Part shown: positions 28,224-37,937 of the stretch, piece by piece
Numbering within the stretch: position 1 is the first letter of the stretch
How the letters are laid out: each line of letters starts with the position of its first letter
Assembly: GCA_902632315.1 (NCBI GenBank)
Contig: CACPCD010000001.1
Location: forward strand, 157,478 to 221,477
Source: an uncultured Pelagibacteraceae bacterium
GTDB lineage: Bacteria; Pseudomonadota; Alphaproteobacteria; Pelagibacterales; Pelagibacteraceae
Direction of reading: 5' to 3'
Length of the DNA: 64,000 nucleotides
The notes under the pieces: generated by a model
What the model was told of the DNA's origin: nothing
What the model saw: the letters and a program-made list of their open reading frames with translations, nothing else
Databases searched by the model: none
Made by a program: the position numbers and the translations under genes

Positions 28224-28739
28224 ATGGACAACATTAAAGATAAAAAAAGTGATGATATTTTAGAGAAGTTGGTTCATATCAACAGGATTACTAAAGTAGT
28301 TAAAGGTGGAAGAAGATTTGGTTTCTCGGCATTAGTTGTTGTAGGGAATCAATCAGGAAAAATTGGTATTGCTCACGCAAAAGCCAAACAAGTGCCTGAT
28401 GCAATTAAAAAGGCTAATGAAATGGCAAGAAGAAAATTAATTCAAATTCCGCTGAGAGAGGGTAGAACTATTCATCATGATGTAAAAGCAAAAGACGGCT
28501 CTGGAAAAATTGTATTAAGAGCAGCTTCTAAAGGAACGGGAATAATTGCAGGTGGGCCTGTTAGAGCAGTTTGTGAAGTTTTGGGAGTAAAGGACATTGT
28601 TGCTAAATCAATGGGTACCTCAAATGCGCATAACGTTATTAGAGCTACTATGAAGGCTTTATTAAAGCAAAATTCTCCAAAACAAATATCATCAATAAGA
28701 AATAAAAAAATCTCTGAAATAATAGAAAAAAGAGGATAA
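28224..28739 (+). CDS. rpsE: 30S ribosomal protein S5
   Basis: mRNA-channel and fidelity protein. Signature: [23 protein letters not shown]-like segment ([17 protein letters not shown] at about residue 17) and [23 protein letters not shown]. The length is 171 aa. Its stop overlaps the rplO start, leaving no room for rpmD (L30), which normally sits here. Confidence 0.97.
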   Translation: MDNIKDKKSDDILEKLVHINRITKVVKGGRRFGFSALVVVGNQSGKIGIAHAKAKQVPDAIKKANEMARRKLIQIPLREGRTIHHDVKAKDGSGKIVLRAASKGTGIIAGGPVRAVCEVLGVKDIVAKSMGTSNAHNVIRATMKALLKQNSPKQISSIRNKKISEIIEKRG

Positions 28740-29191
28740 TGATAACTTTAAATAATAGATTAAAAATAAAAAAGAATAAAATCAGAGTGGGTCGTGGCAT
28801 AGGGTCTGGTAAAGGAAAAACTTCTGGCAGAGGTGTAAAAGGTCAAAAATCAAGATCTGGTGTGGCCATTAAAAGTTTTGAGGGTGGTCAAATGCCTCTT
28901 TATAGACGATTGCCAAAAAGAGGCTTCAACTCAATCAAAAAGAATAATATTGCTATTTTAAATTTAGAAAAGATTCAGTCTTTCATAGATAAAAAAAGTT
29001 TAAAAACTAGTGATACTTTAAACTCAAGCCTACTTAAAAAATTAAACTTAATTAATAAAAATTCAGTTAAATTAAAAATTTTAGGATCTGGAGAAATAAA
29101 AGATAAGATTAATATCGAAGCCGATTTAGCTTCAAAATCTGCAGTAGCAAAGCTTGAAAAAATTGGTGGATCTATTCAACTTAAAAAATAA
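28739..29191 (+). CDS. rplO: 50S ribosomal protein L15
   Basis: Late-assembly 23S rRNA binder. The glycine-rich [26 protein letters not shown] near the N-terminus and [16 protein letters not shown] are diagnostic. It has 150 aa. secY begins 8 bp later. Confidence 0.97.
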   Translation: MITLNNRLKIKKNKIRVGRGIGSGKGKTSGRGVKGQKSRSGVAIKSFEGGQMPLYRRLPKRGFNSIKKNNIAILNLEKIQSFIDKKSLKTSDTLNSSLLKKLNLINKNSVKLKILGSGEIKDKINIEADLASKSAVAKLEKIGGSIQLKK

Positions 29192-29199
29192 AATTAAAA

Positions 29200-30480
29200 A
29201 TGAGTTCTACGTCTTCAAGTCATGATTTAAGAAATCGTATTTTGTTCACAATAGGTATCTTAGCAGTTTATAGGTTTGGCACTTTTGTTCCATTACCCGG
29301 TATTGATCCAGAACAATTAAAAATAATGATGGAGGGTAATCAGAAAGGCCTTTTGGGCATGTTTAATGTTTTTGCTGGTGGGGCTGTTAGTAGAATGGCT
29401 ATTTTTGCACTTGGAATAATGCCTTACATCTCTTCATCTATTATAGTTCAACTTTTAACTGGAGTATCTGATTATTTTAAAAATCTAAAATCACAAGGTG
29501 AAACGGGAAGGTCAAAGATTACACAAATAACTAGATATGGAACTGTTTTACTTGCGACAGTTCAAGGATACGGTTTAGCAGTTGGTTTAGAGTCATCAGC
29601 TGAATTGGTTATAAATCCAGGTGCTTTTTTTAAAATTTCTACAGTGACTACTATTGTAGCAGGAACAATCTTTTTAATGTGGCTTGGAGAACAAATTACT
29701 CAAAGAGGTATAGGTAACGGTATTTCACTAATTATTTTTGCTGGAATTGTTGCGGAAATACCTAGAGCTCTAGTAACAACTTTTGAATTAGGAAGAACGG
29801 GTGCTGTTTCAACAATTATGATATTGGCTATTTTTATTTTATTAATTTTAACAATATTATTTATTGTATTTATGGAAAGAGCTTTGAGAAAAATTTTAAT
29901 AAATTATCCAAAAAGACAAATGGGGAATAAAATGTATGGTGGTGAATCTTCTCATTTACCTTTAAAAATTAATCAAGCAGGAGTAATTCCAGCTATCTTC
30001 GCATCAGCTTTACTTTTACTTCCAGTAACTTTTTCAAATTTTAATTTCTCTGACAATGAGACTTTCTTGAATTTCAGTTCGTTTTTTACCCAAGGTCAAC
30101 CATTGTATATGTTGTTATATGCATCAGGTATAATTTTTTTTACTTTTTTTTACACATCAATAACTTTTAATCCAACAGAAACTGCAGAAAATTTAAGAAA
30201 GTATGGAGGTTTCATACCTGGAATTAGACCTGGTGAAAGTACAGCCTTATATATAGAGAATATATTGACAAAATTAACTACTATTGGAGCTTTATATTTA
30301 ACATTAGTTTGTTTAATGCCAGAGTTTTTAATTGCTAATTATCCAATACCATTTTATTTAGGAGGAACTTCAATTTTAATTGTTGTCGTAGTTGCAATCG
30401 ATACCGTGACTCAAATACAAACAAGATTAATGAGTTCTCAGTATGAACAGCTTATTAAAAAAACAAAATTTGGTAGATAA
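29200..30480 (+). CDS. secY: Preprotein translocase subunit SecY
   Basis: Channel-forming subunit of the inner-membrane Sec translocon. The 426-aa protein has about ten hydrophobic spans. Signatures are FGTFVPLPGIDPE, MPYISSSIIVQLL (SecY signature 1), GIGNGISLIIFAGI (signature 2) and NPTETAENLRKYGGFIPGIRPG in the C-terminal cytoplasmic loop. It pairs with the SecE at 6311. Confidence 0.98.
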   Translation: MSSTSSSHDLRNRILFTIGILAVYRFGTFVPLPGIDPEQLKIMMEGNQKGLLGMFNVFAGGAVSRMAIFALGIMPYISSSIIVQLLTGVSDYFKNLKSQGETGRSKITQITRYGTVLLATVQGYGLAVGLESSAELVINPGAFFKISTVTTIVAGTIFLMWLGEQITQRGIGNGISLIIFAGIVAEIPRALVTTFELGRTGAVSTIMILAIFILLILTILFIVFMERALRKILINYPKRQMGNKMYGGESSHLPLKINQAGVIPAIFASALLLLPVTFSNFNFSDNETFLNFSSFFTQGQPLYMLLYASGIIFFTFFYTSITFNPTETAENLRKYGGFIPGIRPGESTALYIENILTKLTTIGALYLTLVCLMPEFLIANYPIPFYLGGTSILIVVVVAIDTVTQIQTRLMSSQYEQLIKKTKFGR

Positions 30481-30483
30481 TAA

Positions 30484-31047
30484 GTGAATATAATACTATT
30501 TGGTCCACCTGGCGCAGGAAAAGGTACACAAGCTAAATATATTGTAAAAAAATTGAAATGTTTTCAAATATCTACCGGAGATATGCTACGAGATGAAATT
30601 CAAAAAAATTCAGAGATAGGAAAAAAAATAATCAATGATATGAATGATGGAAAATTTGTTAATGATGAAATAGTAAATAAATTAATAGAGAATACTGTTT
30701 TTGACCCTGAAAAAAAAGATAAATTAATATTTGATGGTTATCCAAGATCTTTAACCCAAGCTAAGAATTTAGAATTACTATTAAAGAGTTCAAATCAAAA
30801 AGTAAACCTTATCTTTTTTCTTAATGTGAACAAAGATACTATTATAAAAAGAATTAAAAAAAGAAAAGTCTTAGAAAAAAGATCAGATGATAATATAGAT
30901 ACAATTTTAAAAAGATATGACACTTACATGGCAACCACGAGACCAGTCCTGGACTTCTATTCAAAAAATCCTAACTTTCATGAAATTGATGGAAGCTTGG
31001 GAATAGACGAAATAACCGCTAAAATAGATGTTTTTCTCAATGTTTAA
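30484..31047 (+). CDS. adk: Adenylate kinase
   Basis: Interconverts ATP + AMP and 2 ADP. It shows the P-loop GPPGAGKGTQA (about residues 7-17), the AMP-binding STGDMLRDE (about 30-38) and FDGYPRSLTQA (about 81-91). At 187 aa it is the short form without the LID zinc domain. It starts with GTG 3 bp after secY, the usual secY-adk order. Confidence 0.96.
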   Translation: MNIILFGPPGAGKGTQAKYIVKKLKCFQISTGDMLRDEIQKNSEIGKKIINDMNDGKFVNDEIVNKLIENTVFDPEKKDKLIFDGYPRSLTQAKNLELLLKSSNQKVNLIFFLNVNKDTIIKRIKKRKVLEKRSDDNIDTILKRYDTYMATTRPVLDFYSKNPNFHEIDGSLGIDEITAKIDVFLNV

Positions 31048-31102
31048 GGCGTTGACTTTAAAAGAACTTCTTATATAACAGGCTAAAATTTATCACAAAA
31101 TT

Positions 31103-31522
31103 ATGGCTCGTATTGCAGGTATTAATATTCCCCAAAATAAGTTAGTTCAAATAGGATTAACATATATTTACGGAATAGGTGATAAATTTTCAAAACAAAT
31201 TTGTTCATCATTATCAATTCCAAAAGAGAAAAGAGTTAATCAATTAACTGACGAAGAAATCTTAAAAATAAGAGAATATATAGATCAAAATTTCAAAGTT
31301 GAAGGTGATTTAAGAAGAGACTATTCATTGAGCATAAAAAGACTTATTGATTTAGCATGTTACAGAGGATCAAGGCATAGGAAAAAACTTCCTGTAAGAG
31401 GACAAAGAACTAGATGTAATGCAAGAACAAGAAAAGGTAAGGCTATAGCGATTGCTGGAAAAAAATTAACTCCACTTAAAAAATATTTTAAATGGAATTG
31501 CCTATGTTCAATCTACTTTTAA
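31103..31522 (+). CDS. rpsM: 30S ribosomal protein S13 with aberrant C-terminal tail
   Basis: Head protein contacting L5 and tRNA. Residues 1-126 are ordinary S13: [48 protein letters not shown], then [12 protein letters not shown], where the protein would be expected to stop. Here the frame runs on through [12 protein letters not shown], which is S11-coding DNA read in the wrong frame. The original stop, the intergenic gap and the S11 start are missing, apparently deleted at an A-rich stretch (A6 at 31478-31483). Core function should survive; the 13-residue tail is unnatural. Confidence 0.9.
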   Translation: MARIAGINIPQNKLVQIGLTYIYGIGDKFSKQICSSLSIPKEKRVNQLTDEEILKIREYIDQNFKVEGDLRRDYSLSIKRLIDLACYRGSRHRKKLPVRGQRTRCNARTRKGKAIAIAGKKLTPLKKYFKWNCLCSIYF

Positions 31523-31829
31523 TAACACAATTATTTCAATTGCAGACACTAACGGAAATGTAATTTCATGGGCATCTGCCGGACAAAAAGGTTTTAAAGG
31601 ATCAAGAAAATCAACACCGTATGCAGCTCAAGTTGCAGCGGATTCAGCTGCAGCTAAAGCATTGGAATATGGAATGAAAACTTTATCAGTTGAGGTAAAA
31701 GGACCTGGTTCAGGTCGAGAGACAGCTTTGAGAGCATTACAGGCAAGAGGTTTTAAGATTTTATCTATTAAAGATACAACACCGATGCCACATAATGGAA
31801 CAAGACCACCTAAAAAAAGGAGAGTTTAA
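31470..31829 (+). CDS. rpsK: 30S ribosomal protein S11, start codon and N-terminus lost
   Basis: Not in the ORF track because no start remains. In the +1 frame relative to rpsM, the stretch from about 31479 encodes [21 protein letters not shown], then [25 protein letters not shown], and ends [10 protein letters not shown], clear S11 of the platform, lacking only the first 20 or so residues. A stop lies just upstream at 31467-31469 in this frame, and the first in-frame ATG is deep inside the gene. Possibilities: a sequence or assembly deletion, a fused S13-S11 gene with an A-run length error, or real fusion rescued by slippage on A6. S11 is essential, so a true null is unlikely. Confidence 0.85.
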   Translation, partial: LHLKNILNGIAYVQSTFNNTIISIADTNGNVISWASAGQKGFKGSRKSTPYAAQVAADSAAAKALEYGMKTLSVEVKGPGSGRETALRALQARGFKILSIKDTTPMPHNGTRPPKKRRV

Positions 31830-32857
31830 TGGAAACGGAAAATGTAAATATAAAAAATTGGAAATCGTTAATTAAACCATCAAAATTAGATGTGAAAATT
31901 AGTGACGACTTAACTAGAGCTACAATCGTAGCTGAACCACTTGAAAAAGGTTATGGATTGACATTAGGTAATTCCTTAAGAAGAATTTTACTTTCTTCAA
32001 TTAGAGGAGCAGCTGTTACATCAATACAAATTGATGGTGTTTTACACGAATTTACTTCAATAAAAGGAGTCAGAGAAGATGTTACTGATATTGTTTTAAA
32101 TGTGAAATCATTAGCTCTGAAATGTTCATCAGATGGTACAAAAAAATTAATTTTAGATGCAAAAGGTCCTGGAGAAATAAAAGCTTCTGACATTTCACCA
32201 GTCAATGATGTTGAAATTTTAAATCCGGATTTAGTTATTTGCAATTTAGATGAAAATACAAATTTCCATATGGAGATGAACGTAAATACTGGAAAAGGTT
32301 ATGTTCCAGCAGAATTAAATAAACCAGAAGAGCCTCCATTAGGATTAATTGCGATAGATTCGTTGTATAGCCCTGTTAAAAAAGTTTCTTATTCTGTAAG
32401 TACAGCAAGAGAAGGTAAAGCCTTAGATTATGACAAATTAACAATGGAAGTTGAAACAAATGGTTCAATTTCTGCCGAAGATGCAGTTGCTTATTCAGCT
32501 AGAATTTTTCAGGACCAATTAAAGATGTTCATAAATTTTGATGAACCTGTTGAAGCACCAGTGAAAGAAGTTTCAAAAGAACCAGAATTTAATAAAAATT
32601 TATTACGAAAAGTAGACGAGTTAGAATTATCAGTGAGATCAATGAATTGTCTTAAGAACGATAACATAATTTACATTGGTGATCTTGTTCAAAAATCTGA
32701 GGGAGAGATGTTGAGAACACCTAACTTTGGAAGAAAATCTTTGAATGAGATCAAAGAAGTTTTGACTGGGATGTCACTTTATTTGGGTATGGAAATACCA
32801 AACTGGCCACCAGACAATATTGCTGAAATGTCTAAAAAATTAGAAGAATCCATATAA
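31829..32857 (+). CDS. rpoA: RNA polymerase subunit alpha
   Basis: Scaffold for polymerase assembly and activator contact. The N-terminal domain has [22 protein letters not shown] (about residues 32-53) and the C-terminal domain has the helix-hairpin-helix [36 protein letters not shown]. The 342-aa length is normal. Its ATG overlaps the rpsK stop (TAATG). Confidence 0.98.
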   Translation: METENVNIKNWKSLIKPSKLDVKISDDLTRATIVAEPLEKGYGLTLGNSLRRILLSSIRGAAVTSIQIDGVLHEFTSIKGVREDVTDIVLNVKSLALKCSSDGTKKLILDAKGPGEIKASDISPVNDVEILNPDLVICNLDENTNFHMEMNVNTGKGYVPAELNKPEEPPLGLIAIDSLYSPVKKVSYSVSTAREGKALDYDKLTMEVETNGSISAEDAVAYSARIFQDQLKMFINFDEPVEAPVKEVSKEPEFNKNLLRKVDELELSVRSMNCLKNDNIIYIGDLVQKSEGEMLRTPNFGRKSLNEIKEVLTGMSLYLGMEIPNWPPDNIAEMSKKLEESI

Positions 32858-32858
32858 A

Positions 32859-33305
32859 ATGAGACACGCTTTTGCTAATAAAAAATTAAATCGAACTTCA
32901 GAACATAGAAAAGCATTGCTTAAAAATATGTTAAATTCATTAATAAAATATGAGCAAATTAAAACTACATTACCAAAAGCAAAATTTTTGCGACCACAAG
33001 CAGAAAAAGTTATAACTTTAGGAAAAAAAGATACTCTACAAACAACAAAGATTTTAATATCAAAATTACAAGATACTAATTCAGCTAATAAAGTTAAAAA
33101 AACTTTATCAAAAAGATACGAAAAAAGAAAAGGTGGGTACACTAGAATAATTAGGGCAGGTTTTAGATATGGAGATAATGCTCCAATGGCAATTTTAGAA
33201 TTTGTTGATAGAGATCTGAATGCAAAAAAAGTCGATAAAAAGAAAAAAGAGTCTTCAAAACAAACTGAGAAAAAAGAAGACAAGGAAATAGCCTCAAAAA
33301 AATAA
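32859..33305 (+). CDS. rplQ: 50S ribosomal protein L17
   Basis: Tunnel-exit protein. The N-terminus MRHAFANKKLNRTSEHRKALLKNML and the middle RYEKRKGGYTRIIRAGFRYGDNAPMAILEFVDR are typical. At 148 aa it carries a C-terminal lysine/glutamate tail of about 28 residues (KKVDKKKKESSKQTEKKEDKE). It ends the ribosomal block. Confidence 0.96.
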   Translation: MRHAFANKKLNRTSEHRKALLKNMLNSLIKYEQIKTTLPKAKFLRPQAEKVITLGKKDTLQTTKILISKLQDTNSANKVKKTLSKRYEKRKGGYTRIIRAGFRYGDNAPMAILEFVDRDLNAKKVDKKKKESSKQTEKKEDKEIASKK

Positions 33306-33325
33306 ATAAACTCTTCGATTAAATA

Positions 33326-34243
33326 ATGAAAAAGAGTTATATAGTAGATTCTTCTAGTGTGGGAATGCGTATAGATAGGTGGCTTAGAAATACATTAGGC
33401 AAGATACCTCAAAGTTTGATTGAAAAAAATCTGAGACGAGGAAAAATTAAACTTAATAAAAAAAAGATTAAAGGATCAAAAAAATTATCTATTAATGATA
33501 AGATAGACTTACATAATATTAATATTGACAAAAACATTATTCAAAAAAAATTTAAATTTGAACCAACAAATAAGATTATTAAAGCTACAGAAAATTTAAT
33601 AATTGATAATAATGATGACTTTATAGTCTTAAATAAAAAATCTGGCATTTCTGTACAAGGAGGAACGAAGTCCAAAAAAAATTTAGTTGACATTCTTTCA
33701 AAGAGTGAAATTTTTAAGGATACTAAACCATATTCAGTCCATAGGCTTGATAAAGATACCTCTGGTGTTTTTATCATGGCTAAAAATAGACACACTGCTC
33801 AACTATTAACTTCATTATTTAGATTAAGGAAAGTTCATAAAACTTATTTGGCTATCTGTCATGGAGAAATTAATGAAAATAAAGGAGAGTGGAATGATGA
33901 TTTGCTAAGATATGACAATGGTAAAAGGATAATTGAAAAATCTCAAACAATTTTTAACGTTATTGATAAGAATAACAATTCAACATTTGTTAAAATGAGG
34001 CCAATTACTGGTAGAAAACACCAATTAAGAAAACAACTTTTTAATATTGGACATTCTATTTATGGTGACACAAAATATAAAAATCTCAATTATACAAAAG
34101 GTATTAATAAAGATTTAATGCTCCATTCATATGAAATTAAATTTATGATAAACAAAAAAAAATATACATATAAAGCTTTATTACCTGAATATTTTAAAAA
34201 ACTTTTAGTAACAAAAAGACTTAATTTTTCAAATTTGAAATAA
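33326..34243 (+). CDS. rluC: 23S rRNA pseudouridine synthase, RluC/RluD type
   Basis: Isomerises uridines in 23S rRNA. An S4 RNA-binding domain (about residues 14-60: [30 protein letters not shown]) precedes the catalytic domain, which has HRLDKDTSG at 139-147 (catalytic Asp142), the later [11 protein letters not shown] motif and HSIYGDTKY. The 305-aa length fits. RluC is favoured over RluD by the S4 spacing, but this was not tested. Its last 23 bases overlap the convergent lipB. Confidence 0.85.
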   Translation: MKKSYIVDSSSVGMRIDRWLRNTLGKIPQSLIEKNLRRGKIKLNKKKIKGSKKLSINDKIDLHNINIDKNIIQKKFKFEPTNKIIKATENLIIDNNDDFIVLNKKSGISVQGGTKSKKNLVDILSKSEIFKDTKPYSVHRLDKDTSGVFIMAKNRHTAQLLTSLFRLRKVHKTYLAICHGEINENKGEWNDDLLRYDNGKRIIEKSQTIFNVIDKNNNSTFVKMRPITGRKHQLRKQLFNIGHSIYGDTKYKNLNYTKGINKDLMLHSYEIKFMINKKKYTYKALLPEYFKKLLVTKRLNFSNLK

Positions 34244-34841
34244 AATTTTCAATAAGTTTGTCTTTTAGATCTATATAATTTTGATCTTTTATTTGTTTAA
34301 GATTAGTAACTCCTTTGTCACTAATTCCACAAGGTATAATATTTTTATATTTTTCAAGATTATTATCTATATTTATTGAAAAACCATGGTACGCAATCCA
34401 TTTACTGACTCTTACACCAATTGCCGCAATTTTATTTATTTCTGATTTCTTTTTGTGCCATATTCCGATATTTTTCTTATCAGGAAATGATTCAATATTA
34501 AATTCCTTAAGAGTGTCTATTACTGTTTTTTCTATTAATGATATAAATTTTCTTATGTCTTTATTTCTTTTTTTTAAATCAATTACAAAATAACATATTA
34601 ATTGCCCTGGACCATGATAAGTGATTTTTCCACCTCTATTTGTTTTGATAATTTTAATTGATTTATCTAAAATCTCATTTTCACTATAACTTGTTCCAGC
34701 AGTGTAGATTTCGTCATGCTCTAATATCCACAATAATTCCTTAGATTTATTTTTGTGTACTTCTAACAATCTTCTCTCCATTAATTCTAGGGCAATCTCA
34801 TATTTTACAGGATTTTCTGACTTTTTGATCTCGATATTCAT
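34221..34841 (-). CDS. lipB: Octanoyltransferase LipB
   Basis: Transfers octanoyl from acyl carrier protein to lipoyl domains, the first step of lipoate synthesis. [13 protein letters not shown] (69-81) is the family signature. The catalytic pair is Lys137 (NKIAAIGVR) and Cys171 ([13 protein letters not shown]). The length of 206 aa is normal. It overlaps rluC tail-to-tail and is divergent from mgtE. Confidence 0.95.
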   Translation of the reverse strand: MNIEIKKSENPVKYEIALELMERRLLEVHKNKSKELLWILEHDEIYTAGTSYSENEILDKSIKIIKTNRGGKITYHGPGQLICYFVIDLKKRNKDIRKFISLIEKTVIDTLKEFNIESFPDKKNIGIWHKKKSEINKIAAIGVRVSKWIAYHGFSINIDNNLEKYKNIIPCGISDKGVTNLKQIKDQNYIDLKDKLIENFISNLKN

Positions 34842-34900
34842 TTAAAAATTGTATTCTTTTTATTTTGTATTAAAAGATGCGACAGAATTATAGGTAAATT

Positions 34901-36274
34901 ATGACTTTAATTAAAAAAATCAAAGATAAAAAAGTCAATTTTGAATTCAATAAGGAATATATAAAAGTAGTTACGGATAAAATATCAAATAATGATGCTT
35001 TATTTATCTCAAATTCATTCAAAGAAATGCATCCAGCTGATGCTGCCGATATAATCGAACATTTAAGTCAAAATGATAGAGAAAATCTTATAAAACTAAA
35101 TAATTTTAAGATTGACCCCGAAGTTTTCATTGAATTAAATGAGTCTGTTCAATCAGAAATTACAAAATATCTTTCCTCAGAAGCGATTGTTAGAATTTTA
35201 AAAAATTTAGAATCAGATGATGCAATAGCAATTCTTGAAAATGTTGAGGAAAAAGACAAAAATTCAATTTTAAGTTCTCTACCACCCAAAGACCGTTTTG
35301 CATTATTGGAGGGGTTAAGTTACCCAGAAGACAGTGCTGCAAGAATTATGCAAAGAGAGTTTACTGCTATTCCAAGTAATTGGTCAGTAGGTCAAACCAT
35401 AGACTATTTAAGAGAAAACAAAGATTTACCTGAGGAGTTCTTAGAAATATTTATTGTTGATGAGAACTTTAAACCTATTGGAACTGTACCTTCATCAAAA
35501 GTTTTAAGAACTCCAAGAGAGTCAAAAATGTCTTCAATTATGGAAGATTCAATTTTTTTAGTCCCTGTTGATATGGACAAAGAGGAAGTGGGACATTTAT
35601 TTGAAAATTATAGTTTAAATTCAGCATGTGTTGTAGATAAAAATAACAAATTAGTTGGAATGATTACATCAGATGATGTTCTAACAGTACTTAAAGAAGA
35701 AGCTGAGGAAGATGCTTTACGATTAGCTGGAGTTGGGGACGAGGAAATTACAGATGGAGTTATTACAAAAACTAAAAGAAGATTTAACTGGTTATTATTG
35801 AATCTATTTACTGCCTTTTTAGCTACATATTGTATAAGTTTATTTGGTGCAACAATTGAACAAATGGTGGTTCTAGCATTTTTAATGCCAATAGTTGCGT
35901 CAATGGGAGGTAATGCAGGAATGCAAACTCTTGCAGTAACCGTTAGAACCTTAGCTACGAATGATCTTACAAAAAATAATTTCCATCAAAATATTTTTAA
36001 AGAATTTAATATTGGAATATTAAATGGAATAATATTTGCATTAATTAGTTCTTTAATAGTTCAGATATGGTTTCAAGATATACAATTATCTCTTATAATT
36101 TCTATATCAATGGTATTAACAATGATTGTTGCAGGTCTATTTGGAATATTAGTACCTGTTACTCTAAAAAAAATGAATATAGACCCAGCAATAGCATCAA
36201 GCGTATTCGTTACAACAATAACAGATGTGATTGGATTTGTCTCTTTTTTAGGTGTTGGAGCTTATTTTCTCTAA
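34901..36274 (+). CDS. mgtE: Magnesium transporter MgtE
   Basis: Gated Mg2+ channel of the inner membrane. Domain order is as in MgtE: an N-terminal superhelical domain (MHPADAADIIEHL at about residue 48), two CBS domains (about 140-265, MQREFTAIPSNWSVGQTIDYLR and VGMITSDDVLTVLKEEAEEDALRLAGV) and a C-terminal five-helix membrane domain with PIVASMGGNAGMQTLAVTVRTLA, the signature. The length is 457 aa. Ends 3 bp before the end of the convergent panC. Confidence 0.93.
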   Translation: MTLIKKIKDKKVNFEFNKEYIKVVTDKISNNDALFISNSFKEMHPADAADIIEHLSQNDRENLIKLNNFKIDPEVFIELNESVQSEITKYLSSEAIVRILKNLESDDAIAILENVEEKDKNSILSSLPPKDRFALLEGLSYPEDSAARIMQREFTAIPSNWSVGQTIDYLRENKDLPEEFLEIFIVDENFKPIGTVPSSKVLRTPRESKMSSIMEDSIFLVPVDMDKEEVGHLFENYSLNSACVVDKNNKLVGMITSDDVLTVLKEEAEEDALRLAGVGDEEITDGVITKTKRRFNWLLLNLFTAFLATYCISLFGATIEQMVVLAFLMPIVASMGGNAGMQTLAVTVRTLATNDLTKNNFHQNIFKEFNIGILNGIIFALISSLIVQIWFQDIQLSLIISISMVLTMIVAGLFGILVPVTLKKMNIDPAIASSVFVTTITDVIGFVSFLGVGAYFL

Positions 36275-36277
36275 TTT

Positions 36278-37087
36278 TTAGAAATTATCAATCAGTCGTA
36301 CTTTTTTTAAATGATAAGCAATAAATAATTTAGAGTCTTTAGTATTTGTTGATAATTTAAGATCAGTTTTTTTTCTTAATTCAAGATATTCAATCTTAAT
36401 TTGAAATAATCTTTTTAACTCTTTTATTTTTTTATCAATTAAATCTTTTTTATGTCCTCTAGAAAATAAATTTTTTTTGAACAATATCAAATTACGAGCA
36501 ATTTTCCCAGCTGTTGATAGATCTTTTTTACTAAGAAGTTTATTTCTAGATGAAATAGCAAGTTTATTTTTATCTCTTATTGTTCTGCAGGAAATAACTT
36601 TTGTATTTTTTTTGTCAAAATGTTTTTTTATGAGATAGAGTTGTTGAAAATCTTTTTCACCCATGAAAATTTTATTAGGTTTGATTAAATTTGTTAAACG
36701 TTTCATTACTTCTAAAACTCCTTCAAAATGACCTTTTCTATATTTTGCACATAAAATCTTATCTTTTTTCAATAACTTAAATTTTGAAACTTTGTTTAAT
36801 CCATAAATTTCCTTGATATTGGGCATGAAAACAAAGTCAGCTCTATATTTTTTAAGAATTAATAGGTCCTTTTTATTATCCCTTGGATACATTTTAAAAT
36901 CTATCTTATTATTAAATTGTGTTGGATTTACAAAAATACTTACTAAAGTCTTACTGCATTCTTTCAAAGATCTTTTAATAAGGGAAATATGTCCTTTATG
37001 TAGACTACCCATAGTCGGCACAAATCCTAAATTTGAGACATTCTGCAATGCCTCATTTAAATCATCATTATTTAATAAAATTTTCAT
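36278..37087 (-). CDS. panC: Pantothenate synthetase
   Basis: Joins pantoate and beta-alanine with ATP to make pantothenate (vitamin B5). The nucleotidyltransferase motif is FVPTMGSLHKGHISLIKR; VSIFVNPTQFN and IFMGEKDFQQLYLIKKH follow, all PanC signatures. I choose the ATG at 37087 (MKILLNNDD), giving 269 aa; the track start at 37117 adds ten residues. panB is not adjacent. Divergent from galU. Confidence 0.92.
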   Translation of the reverse strand: MKILLNNDDLNEALQNVSNLGFVPTMGSLHKGHISLIKRSLKECSKTLVSIFVNPTQFNNKIDFKMYPRDNKKDLLILKKYRADFVFMPNIKEIYGLNKVSKFKLLKKDKILCAKYRKGHFEGVLEVMKRLTNLIKPNKIFMGEKDFQQLYLIKKHFDKKNTKVISCRTIRDKNKLAISSRNKLLSKKDLSTAGKIARNLILFKKNLFSRGHKKDLIDKKIKELKRLFQIKIEYLELRKKTDLKLSTNTKDSKLFIAYHLKKVRLIDNF

Positions 37088-37121
37088 TTGTATAAAATAA
37101 TTTAATAAGTAAAACATTTAA

Positions 37122-37937
37122 ATGATTAAACAAGCAATTATTCCATTAGCCGGTCTTGGCACGCGACTACTGCCCTTAACAAGTGTTTTTGCTAAAGAAC
37201 TTTTACCAATAAACGGTAAGCCTGGTATTGAGTATATTTTAGATGAATGTGTTCAAGCCGGGATAAAAGAAATCATTTTTATTATATCAGATAAAAAAAA
37301 GATGATAAAAAATTATTTTTATAATGATAGATTTTATAAAAGAATTATTAAGAAAAAAAAAGATCAGAGAATTATTCAAGAATATAATAAAATAAAAAAA
37401 TTTAGAAAAATGATAAAGTTTGTGTATCAAAACAAACCTCTTGGCACTGGTGATGCCGTCTTAAAAACTAAGAGATATATTAAAGACAATTTTTTTTTAA
37501 TGTTATTACCAGATGATTTAATAATTAATAAGAATTGCTCAAAATCAATGATTAATGTGCATAAGAAATATAAATCTTCTGTAATAGCAGGCATGAACGT
37601 TAAAAAAAAAGATGTCTCAAGATGGGGAATTTTTAGATTATCAAAGAAAATTAATAAAAATAATTATTTGATTAAAGATGTAATTGAAAAACCATCTATG
37701 AAATATGCTCCATCAAACAAAGCTGTTATAGGTAGATATATTTTACCTAAAAAAATTTTTGTTAGATTATCAAAACTAAAACCAGGTAAAGGCGGTGAAA
37801 TACATATTACTGATGCAATTCAATCTTTAATAAATCAAAACGAACCTTTTATAGCACATAATTTTTTTGGCAAGTATTTAGACTGTGGAAGTATGAATGG
37901 ATATATCAAATCTAACTTGGAAATATCAAAAATATGA
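37122..37937 (+). CDS. galU: UTP-glucose-1-phosphate uridylyltransferase
   Basis: Makes UDP-glucose for envelope polysaccharides. N-terminal PLAGLGTRLLPLTSVFAKELLPINGKP binds UTP and sugar phosphate; GTGDAVLKTK and LLPDDLI follow, then VIEKPS and HITDAIQ. At 271 aa it is slightly short. Its end overlaps ugd by four bases, so UDP-glucose and UDP-glucuronate synthesis are coupled. Confidence 0.94.
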   Translation: MIKQAIIPLAGLGTRLLPLTSVFAKELLPINGKPGIEYILDECVQAGIKEIIFIISDKKKMIKNYFYNDRFYKRIIKKKKDQRIIQEYNKIKKFRKMIKFVYQNKPLGTGDAVLKTKRYIKDNFFLMLLPDDLIINKNCSKSMINVHKKYKSSVIAGMNVKKKDVSRWGIFRLSKKINKNNYLIKDVIEKPSMKYAPSNKAVIGRYILPKKIFVRLSKLKPGKGGEIHITDAIQSLINQNEPFIAHNFFGKYLDCGSMNGYIKSNLEISKI

